Below are positions 1-8,700 of a stretch of 33,707 nucleotides of DNA, piece after piece (the first letter of the stretch is position 1; each line of letters begins with the position of its first letter). This DNA comes from Flavobacteriales bacterium (GTDB taxonomy: Bacteria; Bacteroidota; Bacteroidia; Flavobacteriales_D; Sanyastnellaceae). A model generated the notes under the pieces. The model had not been told where the DNA came from. It ran no database searches and saw nothing but the letters and a program-made list of their open reading frames with translations. The translations under genes were made by a program, and so were the position numbers. The stretch is taken from assembly GCA_947488195.1 (NCBI GenBank), contig CANKYR010000013.1, positions 1 to 33,707 of the forward strand. The letters are read 5' to 3'.

Positions 1-482
1 TTCTTTTGCGATTGCATGTCGCGCGCATATTTTCCCCCAACCAAGGCATAAGCAGCAAAGTTGTCCGTTCTGTTCGTTCTGAATTTAAACAACACGGGAA
101 ATTCTAACCACACACTTGATATGGGTTTGGTTTGTGTGTCGATTTTATTGTTAGGACGCAAAAATTGATACTGCAATGATCGATCTTGAAAAGACAATCC
201 AGGTAAAAATCGCACATTCACATTTGGAAGCGGATTGTAAGATGCCAAAATGTGCAAGTTGAATCCAGCCTGCGGAACATTCGTAATGCTTAGCAAAGAA
301 TCTTGAAATGAAAAATCGGGTTTATAGTTAATAAAGAACGAACTCTGATTGCCGCTTAGCGCAAAACCGAAATGATATTTACGGTAATCGAATTTGGCCA
401 AATTCAGTGCCGCTTTCTCTCGTTGAGCAAATGCAGAAAAAGTAATTAAAACAAAAAAGAAGGCTGCAACTAATTTTTTCAT
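1..482 (-). CDS. porT: PorT-like T9SS outer-membrane protein, partial (C-terminus beyond window)
   Basis: I translated the minus strand from the ATG at 482-480; about 160 residues are visible before the window edge, against roughly 230 in the family. An N-terminal signal peptide (MKKLVAAFFFVLITFSAFAQ) is followed by a sequence resembling PorT proteins: an early KYHFGFALSGN stretch, a GFNLHILASYN strand, a FLPGLSFQDR strand and a WLEFPVLFKFR strand, as expected for a small outer-membrane beta barrel. PorT is required for type IX secretion and gliding in Bacteroidota. The start overlaps the stop of the upstream DUF4199 gene by four bases (ATGA), so the two are probably translationally coupled. 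The identification rests on remembered family similarity; a generic PorT-family barrel is the alternative. Confidence 0.72.
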   Translation of the reverse strand, partial: MKKLVAAFFFVLITFSAFAQREKAALNLAKFDYRKYHFGFALSGNQSSFFINYKPDFSFQDSLLSITNVPQAGFNLHILASYNPLPNVNVRFLPGLSFQDRSLQYQFLRPNNKIDTQTKPISSVWLEFPVLFKFRTNRTDNFAAYALVGGKYARDMQSQK

Positions 483-1045
483 GATAGTTCTTTCAACATA
501 ACGGTTCTAAAAATCCAAGGCACAATAAGGGAAAAGATAAGTGAGCTCAACATCATTCCTGAAATGCCTGCTGCCACTACCGTTTTCGATGAAGTCATGG
601 TGTTAACGCGTTCAATGTAGCTTTGTTGTATTTCCTCTTTAGTTAGGTCTTTCAACGGTTCGTTAGACGAAGTTATTGCAGCCACTTTTTCAGGAGTATT
701 CAAGGCCTCTTCTAATTGAGCATAATCGGTAGCGCGCTTAATACTCATGTCGTTCGCTGTTGAATAATAAACGCCAATAGCCAAACCAATGGCTACAGAA
801 TAAGCTACTCCAGCGCGCAAAGACAGTTTGAAATCGTCGAAATAACTTCTTACTTGCGGCTCTTTGCTGTAAGTGGTATACAGAGTTAACAAGATTAAAG
901 AAAGAAGAAATACGAGATTGAAGAGAACACCTTTAGGCTGAGCTTGAGCATAATTGTATGCAAAGTAATGACCAAAAGCAAAGCGCAATCCTAACCACAA
1001 AAAAGCCAAGGATAGGGCGTAGGCCCAGATGCGCCAAGTGCTCAT
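479..1045 (-). CDS. DUF4199-family inner-membrane protein
   Basis: This 188-residue protein has four predicted membrane helices near residues 6-24, 41-58, 79-95 and 157-180. A soluble, charged stretch (about 97-155) separates helices 3 and 4. This layout fits the DUF4199 family, which is widespread in Bacteroidota and has no established function. The start codon overlaps the rho stop by one base (TAATG) and its own stop overlaps the porT start by four bases, so it sits in a tight rho / DUF4199 / porT transcription unit. I see no catalytic motif, and I do not assign a function. Confidence 0.7.
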   Translation of the reverse strand: MSTWRIWAYALSLAFLWLGLRFAFGHYFAYNYAQAQPKGVLFNLVFLLSLILLTLYTTYSKEPQVRSYFDDFKLSLRAGVAYSVAIGLAIGVYYSTANDMSIKRATDYAQLEEALNTPEKVAAITSSNEPLKDLTKEEIQQSYIERVNTMTSSKTVVAAGISGMMLSSLIFSLIVPWIFRTVMLKELS

Positions 1046-2763
1046 TACGAATTCATGGTTACTAAAAACTCCTCGTTTGATTTGGTGCGTTCGATGCGGT
1101 CCTTCACGAATTCCATAGCTTCAACCGGATTCATATCTGCAAGGTGTCGGCGTAATACCCACATGCGTTGAAGGGTATCCTTGTCTTGCAACAAATCTTC
1201 GCGACGTGTTCCTGAAGAAAGAATATCAATGGCAGGGAAAATGCGGCGGTTACTAATCTTACGATCCAATTGCAATTCCATGTTACCCGTTCCTTTGAAC
1301 TCTTCGAAGATTACTTCGTCCATTTTACTACCAGTATCTACCAATGCTGTGGCAATAATGGAAAGAGATCCACCATTTTCAATCTTACGTGCAGCTCCGA
1401 AGAAACGCTTTGGCTTCTCCAAGGCGTTCGCTTCAACACCACCCGACAATACCTTTCCGCTCGAAGGCGCTACAGTATTGTATGCACGTGCTAAACGGGT
1501 AATAGAATCCAAAAGAATACAAACGTCGTGTCCACATTCAACCAAACGCTTAGCTTTTTCCAATACAATATTGGCAATCTTTACGTGACGCTCAGCTGGC
1601 TCGTCGAAAGTCGAAGCTATCACTTCTCCTTTCACACTGCGCTTCATGTCTGTAACCTCTTCCGGACGCTCATCGATGAGCAATACAATTAAGTAGGTCT
1701 CAGGATGGTTTATGGCAATCGCATTTGCAACGTCTTTCAACAAAGTAGTCTTACCTGTCTTCGGCTGCGAAACAATCATTCCACGTTGGCCTTTTCCAAT
1801 AGGAGCAAACAAATCCATGATTCGCATACTCACATTGTTGTTGTTGTCTGCCAAATGGAATCGCTCTTGCGGGAACAAAGGCGTTAAGAATTTAAATGGA
1901 ATACGGTCACGAACCCAAGCCGGATCGCGTCCGTTAATGTTGTCGATACGAATCAAAGGGAAATATTTTTCTCCTTCTCTCGGCGGACGAATAGCCCCGC
2001 GAATGGTATCTCCAGGTAATAATCCGTAAGTTTTAATTTGCTGTTGAGAAACGTAAACGTCATCCGGAGAATTCAAATAGTTGAAATCCGAAGAACGCAT
2101 AAATCCGAATCCGTCTGGCATCACTTCCAAAACACCTTCAGCCATTACCAATCCATCGAAATTGTATCCGTGCTCGTCTGGCATTCCTCTGCGTTGACGA
2201 TCTGGACGCACAATGTTCGGCTCGCGCTCTCCTTGACCTTCCTGTTGCTCCGGTTTGTTCGGTCTTTCCGGACGGTCTCTTTGCTCAGGTCTTTCCGGAC
2301 GATCCTTATGTTCAGGTCTTTGGTTTTTCTGATTCGGATGCTGCGGACGCGGTTGTCCGTCTTTCTTCGCTAAAACCAAAAATGGAATTTCTGGCTTCGT
2401 CTCTTGTGTAGGAGTTACCTCTTGCGCAGGCTCTTCGTTTTGTTCGGTTGGAATATCATTCGACACTTCTTCCTTAGCGGGAACCTCTTCCTTTTCGGCA
2501 GCCTTATATGGCTTTCTTTCACGCGTTTTTTTCTGACGATCAGTGGAGTCCGAATTCTGAATAGAATAATCCGTATCCCTTGCTTCAACCACCGTTGGAG
2601 CAGGAGCAACCTCAGCAGGCGCCGCAGTTAAAGACTGACGGTCCATAATGGTTAGAACCAAATCTTGTTTCTTTAATTTCTCAGCATTTGAAACACCTAA
2701 ATTTTCAGCAATAGATTTAAGCTCTGCCACTTTCATCGCGTTTAATGTTAAAATATCGTACAT
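1045..2763 (-). CDS. rho: Transcription termination factor Rho
   Basis: Rho is the hexameric RNA-dependent ATPase that releases transcripts from RNA polymerase. The 572-residue protein has an N-terminal Rho_N/SAP-like helical domain (about 1-45), then a long low-complexity segment (about 50-205) rich in Pro, Glu, Arg and Gln with repeated RPE/RPEQRD-type units. The RNA-binding cold-shock-like domain follows at about 208-278. The ATPase core has Walker A QPKTGKTT at 333-340 and Walker B LLIDER near 361-366. E. coli Rho is about 419 residues, and the extra length is the disordered insertion, a known feature of Bacteroidota Rho. A promoter at 2827-2858 and a small leader hairpin precede it. Rho genes are often autoregulated, but nothing here proves that for this copy. 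Confidence 0.97.
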   Translation of the reverse strand: MYDILTLNAMKVAELKSIAENLGVSNAEKLKKQDLVLTIMDRQSLTAAPAEVAPAPTVVEARDTDYSIQNSDSTDRQKKTRERKPYKAAEKEEVPAKEEVSNDIPTEQNEEPAQEVTPTQETKPEIPFLVLAKKDGQPRPQHPNQKNQRPEHKDRPERPEQRDRPERPNKPEQQEGQGEREPNIVRPDRQRRGMPDEHGYNFDGLVMAEGVLEVMPDGFGFMRSSDFNYLNSPDDVYVSQQQIKTYGLLPGDTIRGAIRPPREGEKYFPLIRIDNINGRDPAWVRDRIPFKFLTPLFPQERFHLADNNNNVSMRIMDLFAPIGKGQRGMIVSQPKTGKTTLLKDVANAIAINHPETYLIVLLIDERPEEVTDMKRSVKGEVIASTFDEPAERHVKIANIVLEKAKRLVECGHDVCILLDSITRLARAYNTVAPSSGKVLSGGVEANALEKPKRFFGAARKIENGGSLSIIATALVDTGSKMDEVIFEEFKGTGNMELQLDRKISNRRIFPAIDILSSGTRREDLLQDKDTLQRMWVLRRHLADMNPVEAMEFVKDRIERTKSNEEFLVTMNS

Positions 2764-2802
2764 GTAGGGGAAATGAAATTAAAAATGTTTTGTTGGGAAT
2801 GC

Positions 2803-2819
2803 GAAAGCGAAATGCTTTC
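2803..2819 (-). promoter_or_regulatory. Hairpin in the rho leader
   Basis: On the minus strand GAAAGC and GCTTTC pair around a 5-nt loop (ATTTC). It lies at the very start of the predicted rho transcript, about 40 nt before the ATG. It may affect transcript stability or autoregulation, but only the inverted repeat is seen. Confidence 0.35.
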
Positions 2820-2826
2820 AGCGATG

Positions 2827-2858
2827 CAAGGATACAACGCAATTGGTATATTTTCAAA
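2827..2858 (-). promoter_or_regulatory. Bacteroidetes-type promoter for rho
   Basis: On the minus strand a TTTG box (2858-2855) and a TATCCTTG box (2834-2827, seven of eight to TAnnTTTG) are separated by 20 nt. The predicted start of transcription gives a leader of nearly 60 nt, long compared with other promoters in this window. Confidence 0.5.
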
Positions 2859-2865
2859 AAAATAA

Positions 2866-3747
2866 TTAGCGGATAATCTCGGAAACATTTCTCTTGATGT
2901 TTTGAGAGATTTTTTCAATGGGAACGTCGTTTTCATCGCCCCCGAACGGATCTTCAATTTCTTCAGCAATAAGTTCCAAACTTCCCAAGACATAAAAAAT
3001 GAAAATGGAAAACGGAATGACATAGTTTCCAAGAGTGGAGCTGAACACCCAAGGAAGTGTAATAATGTAGAACAAGATGAATTTTCTCAAGAAAGAGCTG
3101 TAGGAATAGGGAATAGGGGTGTTCTTTATACGCTCACAGGCGCCAGCAACCTCAAGAAAATTTGAGATTTCGGAATTAATTGAGAGCAGTTCACTCTCTG
3201 AGATTTTTTCGTCTTTTCGAAGTTTATAGGTTCTGTGGTGAATAATAGATGCCAAATAATTCGGTTTATGCTGCACATCCGCTGGCATCTCGAATTCATC
3301 CGTAAAATCTTGATCGAGCTCAGTTCGAGTTTTTTCAAGAAGTAGATGGTGCGACAAGGTTATTGCGAACAAGGGAATGCTTTTGCGATAGAAATTGCGA
3401 TTCTCGTGATCAGAAAAATGAAGTATAGCATTCATTTTCGAAGCTAAGTTTCGACTGCTATTCGTCAGGCTTCCCCATAACTTACGTCCTTCCCACCAAC
3501 GATCATAAGCCGTATTCGTGCGAAAGACCAAGAGCAAACTCATTACAGTTCCTAAAATCGTATGCAAAATGGTGAGCTTCGATATTTCACTGTTCACGTC
3601 AATGTGAAAATATTCCTTTTCAACATATCGAACACCGTATGCATAAAGGCCAAGTGCAATCATAAGTATGCCGAGTTGTCTAAAAGTGTCAGACTTGTGA
3701 AAGCTAAATAAAAATTTTAACCAATCAGAGGGTTTGTAGCTGATCAT
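2866..3747 (-). CDS. Bestrophin-family membrane channel protein
   Basis: The product is a bestrophin-like protein, a family of pentameric membrane proteins that conduct anions in animals and cations in some bacteria. The sequence begins MISYKPSDWLKFLFSFHKSD, then has a hydrophobic helix. The conserved block LLVFRTNTAYDRWWEGRKLW is a hallmark of the family, followed by an amphipathic middle and a hydrophobic pair near the C-terminus with LPWVFSSTLGNYVIPF. I chose the ATG at 3747 (293 residues) because it makes an ATGA overlap with the stop of the upstream glycosyltransferase and because family members start near this motif. An ATG at 3774 would add nine residues and overlap the upstream gene by 31 bases. 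The ion carried cannot be told from sequence. Confidence 0.88.
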   Translation of the reverse strand: MISYKPSDWLKFLFSFHKSDTFRQLGILMIALGLYAYGVRYVEKEYFHIDVNSEISKLTILHTILGTVMSLLLVFRTNTAYDRWWEGRKLWGSLTNSSRNLASKMNAILHFSDHENRNFYRKSIPLFAITLSHHLLLEKTRTELDQDFTDEFEMPADVQHKPNYLASIIHHRTYKLRKDEKISESELLSINSEISNFLEVAGACERIKNTPIPYSYSSFLRKFILFYIITLPWVFSSTLGNYVIPFSIFIFYVLGSLELIAEEIEDPFGGDENDVPIEKISQNIKRNVSEIIR

Positions 3748-4868
3748 AGTTTGTGAAATAAAAGTTCTTTCCATGCCGAAATACTGGCATGCATGGAATA
3801 TTTTTCTTGAAATTTATGTTGAAGGTGAATGGCCCAATCTGCGCGCAACTCATCGTTATTCATGACTTCCAAGCATGTCTGACTTAGCGACAAGCTATTT
3901 TTCGGTTGGAAAAGAAATTTCTCATTGCCTAAGATCTCTGCCGTTCCGGCGGTGTTGCTTCCAATAACTGGAACCCCACTCGCCATAGCTTCTATAGTTA
4001 CCGTCCCGAATGTTTCTTCCCAACTGGGAACTATCACCAAATCAAAGGCGCCATAAAGATTTTGCATGTTCTGTTGATGTGGGAGGAAGGATACCTTTTC
4101 CTGAAGATGATTGAGCTCGATTGTATGCTGCAATTTCTGAACATAGGTATCGGCTTCATTTTTTGTTTTATCTCCAACGAAAACAACATGCATATCCTTT
4201 TCGCTATTCTTCAATTGAGAAATAGCTTGTATAACTTCAAACTGCCCTTTCTTTTCATCTAACCTTCCAACTAAACCCACAATGAATTTTTCGATGGGAA
4301 GATTTAATGCGGCGCGTGCTTCTTCCTTCGATAATTTGGAAGTCTGATCAATAGCGGTGCCTATCGGAATAACATGAAGTCTGTCTGCTGGAAAGCGCGT
4401 ATGAGTGAGCACTTGCTGTTCCATGTAATTCAACGTAGACACCCAAGCATCTAAACGTTTGAAGCGAAGCGTGTGTAGAAAATCTTTTTTCGTAACGCCC
4501 AACTGCATGGCTTGGTGATACACCAATTTTAATTTTCGGGTAGAAAAAAACTTTACCCAACCTAAAAAATCTAAATCGCGATTGTCTCTGAAATGAACGA
4601 TGTCAATTTCATCTTTTTCGAATTGTTTCGCCACCTGGCGAGCATGTTTAAAGTCGAAGTACTTTTTGTTTCGCTCAATTGTAATAACAGATAGCCTTAG
4701 TTCAATAGCGTGTTGAATTAACGTTGTTCCTTCAACCAAATACACTTTAACTTGAAATCCTTCCTCTTGAAACGCCTTTGCATACCGAAGCGTATTCATC
4801 TCCAATCCTCCCCAGCTAATAGAGCTGCAGTAAAATGCAATTTTGGGTAGGGAAGGAGTGCTGCTCAT
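3744..4868 (-). CDS. GT4-family glycosyltransferase
   Basis: This 374-residue protein has the GT-B fold of glycosyltransferase family 4. The N-terminal half starts KIAFYCSSISWGGLE, the acceptor-side glycine loop. The C-terminal half has GLVGRLDEKKGQ (about 198-208), where the R and K typically bind the donor phosphate, and an E-x7-E motif (E285, E293) in PSWEETFGTVTIEAMASG. Such enzymes transfer sugars to lipopolysaccharide, capsule or other glycans at the cytoplasmic membrane. Acceptor and donor cannot be told here, and there is no surrounding polysaccharide cluster. Its start overlaps the TPR gene stop by four bases and its stop overlaps the bestrophin start, indicating one transcript. Confidence 0.9.
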   Translation of the reverse strand: MSSTPSLPKIAFYCSSISWGGLEMNTLRYAKAFQEEGFQVKVYLVEGTTLIQHAIELRLSVITIERNKKYFDFKHARQVAKQFEKDEIDIVHFRDNRDLDFLGWVKFFSTRKLKLVYHQAMQLGVTKKDFLHTLRFKRLDAWVSTLNYMEQQVLTHTRFPADRLHVIPIGTAIDQTSKLSKEEARAALNLPIEKFIVGLVGRLDEKKGQFEVIQAISQLKNSEKDMHVVFVGDKTKNEADTYVQKLQHTIELNHLQEKVSFLPHQQNMQNLYGAFDLVIVPSWEETFGTVTIEAMASGVPVIGSNTAGTAEILGNEKFLFQPKNSLSLSQTCLEVMNNDELRADWAIHLQHKFQEKYSMHASISAWKELLFHKL

Positions 4869-5191
4869 TCGTCGAAAACGTCGAGAAGCATAAGTGCTTC
4901 AGAAAGTTCACCTTCTGTTTTGAAATCTTTTAGAATACGGGCTAATTTTCTTCCTTGTAGATAAAGTTCTATCGCTCGTTCGCTATTACCAACCAATTCA
5001 TGAAGCTGTCCGGTTTTGTAATAGGTGGGCAAATACTCTGATTGAGTATGCAACAATTTTTCGAGAATTTCAATGGCCCGATCATTTTGTTCAAGCTTCT
5101 CATATTCAAGAGCAGTGGCGTAATGAAGGAATGGATCGCTTGGATGCGTCTCTAACATTTTTAGAATTTGATCCAAGCGCGTGTTCGACAT
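4865..5191 (-). CDS. Small tetratricopeptide-repeat protein
   Basis: The 108-residue protein is built of helical TPR units. One unit spans about 19-52 (SDPFLHYATALEYEKLEQND, then the paired helix) and a second about 53-86 (LPTYYKTGQLHELVGNSERA). There is no signal peptide or membrane segment, so it is probably a cytoplasmic scaffold. It starts two bases after the clpS stop and its stop overlaps the glycosyltransferase start by four bases. Coupling to clpS might hint at a role in protein turnover, but that is inference from position only. Confidence 0.82.
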   Translation of the reverse strand: MSNTRLDQILKMLETHPSDPFLHYATALEYEKLEQNDRAIEILEKLLHTQSEYLPTYYKTGQLHELVGNSERAIELYLQGRKLARILKDFKTEGELSEALMLLDVFDE

Positions 5192-5193
5192 GT

Positions 5194-5481
5194 TTATTTC
5201 TTTTCGATTTCAGCTGTAATGCTTCTGTCGTGAAGAGCAGTGCACATGCGTTCCATCTCTTTGTATGGCCCCGATTTCACAACTGTTTTGCCAGTTGTAT
5301 GAATGAGCAAAGCACATTGCTCTGCTTGAATCCATTCATGATTACAAATGGTCATTAACGATTGAACAACATGATCGAAAGTATTCACATGATCGTTGAA
5401 GACAACAATCTGATATTGTTCATCGGTTACAACATCGAGCAATACTTCTTCTTCGGTTTCTGTTTGGGCGAAAATATTCAT
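5194..5481 (-). CDS. clpS: ATP-dependent Clp protease adaptor ClpS
   Basis: ClpS binds proteins with N-degron residues and hands them to the ClpAP (or ClpCP) protease. The 95-residue protein has a short flexible N-terminal tail, then the substrate-pocket block VVFNDHVNTFDHVV (about 27-40). H61 in ALLIHTTGK and the closing VVKSGPYKEME helix follow. I chose the ATG at 5481; a longer reading from 5490 would use TTG and has no support. No clpA or clpC lies in the window. It leads a tightly spaced set with the TPR, glycosyltransferase and bestrophin genes. Confidence 0.94.
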   Translation of the reverse strand: MNIFAQTETEEEVLLDVVTDEQYQIVVFNDHVNTFDHVVQSLMTICNHEWIQAEQCALLIHTTGKTVVKSGPYKEMERMCTALHDRSITAEIEKK

Positions 5482-5487
5482 ACGGGA

Positions 5488-5495
5488 CAAAATTA
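5488..5495 (-). promoter_or_regulatory. Bacteroidetes -7 box for clpS
   Basis: On the minus strand TAATTTTG matches TAnnTTTG exactly and ends six bases before the clpS ATG. No convincing TTTG -33 box is seen at the usual spacing. If it is used, the leader would be almost absent. Confidence 0.4.
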
Positions 5496-5604
5496 AAGCA
5501 GAATTTTAATATTGAATTGTCAGCTTTTCAACACTTAACAATAAGGTATTGTTCGTTAGTTCTATTGGTTGTTAATTAGCAGAATAATAAACAGTTTGAA
5601 TATT

Positions 5605-6363
5605 ATGGACAAAAAGACAGATTTACTAGTTTCTGAAACTGCTAAAATTCGAATACTTATTATCGAAGACGATGAGCTTATTCGTGCATTGTTAGATTTA
5701 ATCATTACAGATTTAGGACATGTTATTGTGGCTTCAGTGGATAACGCACTAGATGCTTTGGTTTCTTATGCCGTGCACCGTCCGCATGTTGTTATTTCCG
5801 ATATTGAAATTAAAGGAAATATCGATGGAATTGAATTGTCGAAGAAATTACTTCAAATTAGAAAATGCCAATTACTTTTTTTAACAGGAAATTCAAATGC
5901 AGAAACATTTAACAAAGCCAAGAAACTAGCGCCTTTGGCTTTCATTTCGAAACCCATTGTTCGTGTTGAATTGGAACGAAGCATAGATTTAGCTATTGAA
6001 CATTCCAACGAAACCATTGGATTTGTTACAGAGAGCATGCCTGCTGATGGTTGCTTGTATACACGCATAGGGAACAAGTTGAAAAAGATTGCCATTGCCG
6101 ATATTGAATACATTGAAGTTGACGGAAAATACAGCAGCATTTCTGTTGCTCAACGAATAGTGAATTGTAAAGTTTCTTTGAAAGAACTTCAAGCTAAACT
6201 TCCTCAAAAAGATTTTCTTCAAGTCAATCGTAGCTCAGTCATTAACCTCAATTGCATTGAAGAAATTGACATGGCTCGACAAATAATCAAGATGCCTTCC
6301 GCAGAAATTAGCATCGGACGCAATTTCAAAGAATCTCTTTTAAATCGCCTCAACCTCATTTAA
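5605..6363 (+). CDS. Response regulator with LytTR DNA-binding domain
   Basis: The 252-residue protein is a two-component response regulator. The receiver domain (about 16-135) has the acidic pair in IIEDDE (residues 20-24), the phospho-acceptor D66 in VISDIEIK, T94 in LFLTGN and K116 in FISKP. The LytTR DNA-binding domain (about 150-250) contains IEYIEVDGKYSSI and a VNRSSVINL stretch. I chose the ATG at 5605; the open frame extends to a TTG at 5569, but the ATG directly precedes the conserved part. No histidine kinase is adjacent, so the partner is elsewhere. It stands alone between divergent clpS and a convergent M1 peptidase gene, with a hairpin after its stop. Confidence 0.93.
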   Translation: MDKKTDLLVSETAKIRILIIEDDELIRALLDLIITDLGHVIVASVDNALDALVSYAVHRPHVVISDIEIKGNIDGIELSKKLLQIRKCQLLFLTGNSNAETFNKAKKLAPLAFISKPIVRVELERSIDLAIEHSNETIGFVTESMPADGCLYTRIGNKLKKIAIADIEYIEVDGKYSSISVAQRIVNCKVSLKELQAKLPQKDFLQVNRSSVINLNCIEEIDMARQIIKMPSAEISIGRNFKESLLNRLNLI

Positions 6364-6383
6364 GGGCGAAAGATTTTTCGCCC
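6364..6383. terminator. Shared hairpin between convergent genes
   Basis: An 8-bp perfect stem (GGGCGAAA with TTTCGCCC) closes a GATT loop and fills the gap between the response regulator stop and the M1 peptidase stop. There is no long T run on either side, so it may act as a weak bidirectional terminator or a 3'-end stabiliser. Confidence 0.5.
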
Positions 6384-8663
6384 CTAACGTTTCTGTTTGA
6401 ACAATTCGAATTGCGACGGCACATTGCGCGTCGGCCAGAAGTTGTTATTCAACTCAACATCTGCTGTTTCTAACAAAGGATCTAGTGCTATGTTGGTTAC
6501 CTTTTTCCCGAAGCGGAAAACCTTGCTAGCTGTGGCTTCTGACATTTTCCAGATTTCAGCAGGGATGCGTTCGATTTGCTTCGTTCCGTCTTCAAAGGTG
6601 AATTCGAAGATGACCGGCATAAGTAATCCACCAACATTCTCAACTGTAAGCTCATAGAAATAATTCGTTTCGTTCAAAAGCTTCTGCTCTTCAGGAGTCA
6701 AGTTCTTTTTGTACTCTTCGTATTTCTTTTCGTCTTCAGCTGATACAGCATACGGATTATCGTCGTTGTATTTGTCGCGGGTTACAGGATACTGATCAAC
6801 AATCGGAACAATGCCTTCTTGCTTGTCTCTGGTTAATGAGATGTCTGCAGGTTGTGCATCGGCTTTCGCCTTCAACAAAGCCTTCTCAACTTTCGGGTCA
6901 TGTCCGTTTATTGTGAATTCACGAACACTCTTCAAGTTCATGTCGCAATGCTCTGTTGTGTAAAACCATCCTCTCCAGAACCAATCCAAGTCTACTGCAC
7001 TTGCATCTTCCATGGTGCGGAAGAAGTCTTCTGGGGTAGGGTGTCTGAACGCCCATCTTCTGCAATACTCTTTGAATGAATAGTCGAACAACTCTCTGCC
7101 CATAATGGTTTCGCGCATGATATTCAATCCGGTTGCAGGCTTTCCGTAAGCGTTGTTTCCAAATTGATAAATGCTTTCAGAGTTCGTCATAATCGGAGAC
7201 ATCTTCGTTTTATCTCCTTTCATGTAGTCTACAATGTTTCGCGCTGGTCCGCGACGAATAGGGAATTCACGGTCCCATTCTTTTTCAGCTAAGTATTCAC
7301 AGAACGTATTCAATCCTTCATCCATCCACGTCCACTGACGCTCGTCGCTGTTAATAATCATCGGGAAGAAGTTGTGTCCCACTTCGTGAATAATCACCGA
7401 CAACATTCCGGTTTTAGTTCCCTCGCTGTAGGTTCCGTCTGCTTCAGGTCTTCCGCCGTTGAAGCAGATCATCGGGTATTCCATGCCAATCCATTTTGCG
7501 TGAACGCTAATGGCAACCGGATAAGGATAGTCAATGGTGTGAGCGCTGTATGATTTCAACGTATGAGCTACAACTCGGGTGCTGTATTGCTCCCAAAGAG
7601 GATTGCCTTCTTTCGGATAGAAGCTCATGGCTAATGGTTTCTTGCCGTTGATGTCTACCGATTGCGCGTCCCAGATGAATTTTCTTGAAGTAGCAAAAGC
7701 GAAGTCGCGCACGTTTTCAGCTTTAAACACCCATGTCTTCATGGCTTTCTCATGTCCTTTCTCACGCGCAATAGCCTCGTCTTGTGTGCAAATAATCACA
7801 GGCTCTGTGCTTGTTTTCGCTTTGTTATAACGCGAAAGTTGATCAGCAGTAAGAACGTCTTTCGGATTTTGCAACACTCCAGATGCCGCTACAATATGGT
7901 CTGAAGGAACGGTTAAGGCCACTTCGTAATTCCCGAAATCAAGCGTGAATTCACCCGACCCCAAAAACTGTTTGTGCTGCCAACCGCTGTAGTCCATGTA
8001 TGCCACTAATCGGGGGAAGTATTGCGCAATGGTGTACAAGTAGTTCTTGTCTGTATCGAAATATTCGTAACCACTTCTTCCGCCAAGACGCATGCGGTCG
8101 TTGATGTTGTAGTTCCAGTTAATTTGGAAGGCAAACGACTGCCCGGGTTGAATAGGCTTTGGCAAATCAATGCGCATCATGGTCTGATTCACAATGTAAG
8201 GCAAGTCTTTTCCTGCAGCATCTGCTACTTTATCTAACTTGAAACCTCCGTCGAACCATGGGTACAAATCAATGAGATCGTTGGTTTGCATCTGATCGCT
8301 AATCTTCATCTGCTCAATCTTCGCTGTGTTGTTGTCTTTAGCATAGATGTTCTGATCAAGCTGAATCCACAGATAATACAGCACATCCGGAGAGTTGTTG
8401 TGATACGTGATGATTTCTTCACCATGAATCTTTTGAATTTCGTCGTCTAAACGAATCTTCATTTTATAATCGACTTGCTGCTGCCAGTAATCTGCCCCTG
8501 GAGCCCCACTCGCCGTGCGATAGGTATTCGGTGTAGCCATTTCATCGGGCCCCATTTGACGAAACTTATCGTTCCATGGATTCACCTGCGGTTGAGCAAA
8601 GGCGTTAAAAAATGCAACAGAAAAAAAGGTTGCAGTAAAAAATTGACGAAGATTTAATTTCAT
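6384..8663 (-). CDS. Secreted M1-family zinc metallopeptidase
   Basis: The 759-residue protein carries a signal peptide (first about 23 residues, ending AFAQ). It shows the M1 (gluzincin) signature: HEVGH at 426-430 supplies two zinc histidines and the catalytic glutamate, and E449 in WMDEGLNTF is the third ligand. The exopeptidase motif is the variant GMEYP (393-397) in place of the common GxMEN. M1 enzymes usually trim N-terminal residues from peptides, so this is probably a periplasmic or surface aminopeptidase. There is no T9SS sorting tail; the protein ends FELFKQKR. A promoter overlaps the end of the upstream gene, so it may be transcribed on its own as well as by read-through. Confidence 0.93.
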   Translation of the reverse strand: MKLNLRQFFTATFFSVAFFNAFAQPQVNPWNDKFRQMGPDEMATPNTYRTASGAPGADYWQQQVDYKMKIRLDDEIQKIHGEEIITYHNNSPDVLYYLWIQLDQNIYAKDNNTAKIEQMKISDQMQTNDLIDLYPWFDGGFKLDKVADAAGKDLPYIVNQTMMRIDLPKPIQPGQSFAFQINWNYNINDRMRLGGRSGYEYFDTDKNYLYTIAQYFPRLVAYMDYSGWQHKQFLGSGEFTLDFGNYEVALTVPSDHIVAASGVLQNPKDVLTADQLSRYNKAKTSTEPVIICTQDEAIAREKGHEKAMKTWVFKAENVRDFAFATSRKFIWDAQSVDINGKKPLAMSFYPKEGNPLWEQYSTRVVAHTLKSYSAHTIDYPYPVAISVHAKWIGMEYPMICFNGGRPEADGTYSEGTKTGMLSVIIHEVGHNFFPMIINSDERQWTWMDEGLNTFCEYLAEKEWDREFPIRRGPARNIVDYMKGDKTKMSPIMTNSESIYQFGNNAYGKPATGLNIMRETIMGRELFDYSFKEYCRRWAFRHPTPEDFFRTMEDASAVDLDWFWRGWFYTTEHCDMNLKSVREFTINGHDPKVEKALLKAKADAQPADISLTRDKQEGIVPIVDQYPVTRDKYNDDNPYAVSAEDEKKYEEYKKNLTPEEQKLLNETNYFYELTVENVGGLLMPVIFEFTFEDGTKQIERIPAEIWKMSEATASKVFRFGKKVTNIALDPLLETADVELNNNFWPTRNVPSQFELFKQKR

Positions 8664-8670
8664 AGCGGGG

Positions 8671-8700
8671 CTAAAATACGAAAGGAGAGGGGTTCACAAA
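8671..8700 (-). promoter_or_regulatory. Possible promoter for the M1 peptidase
   Basis: On the minus strand a TTTG box (8700-8697) and TATTTTAG (8678-8671, seven of eight to consensus) are separated by 18 nt. The boxes overlap the end of the class IV PLP gene and would give a very short leader. Confidence 0.35.
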
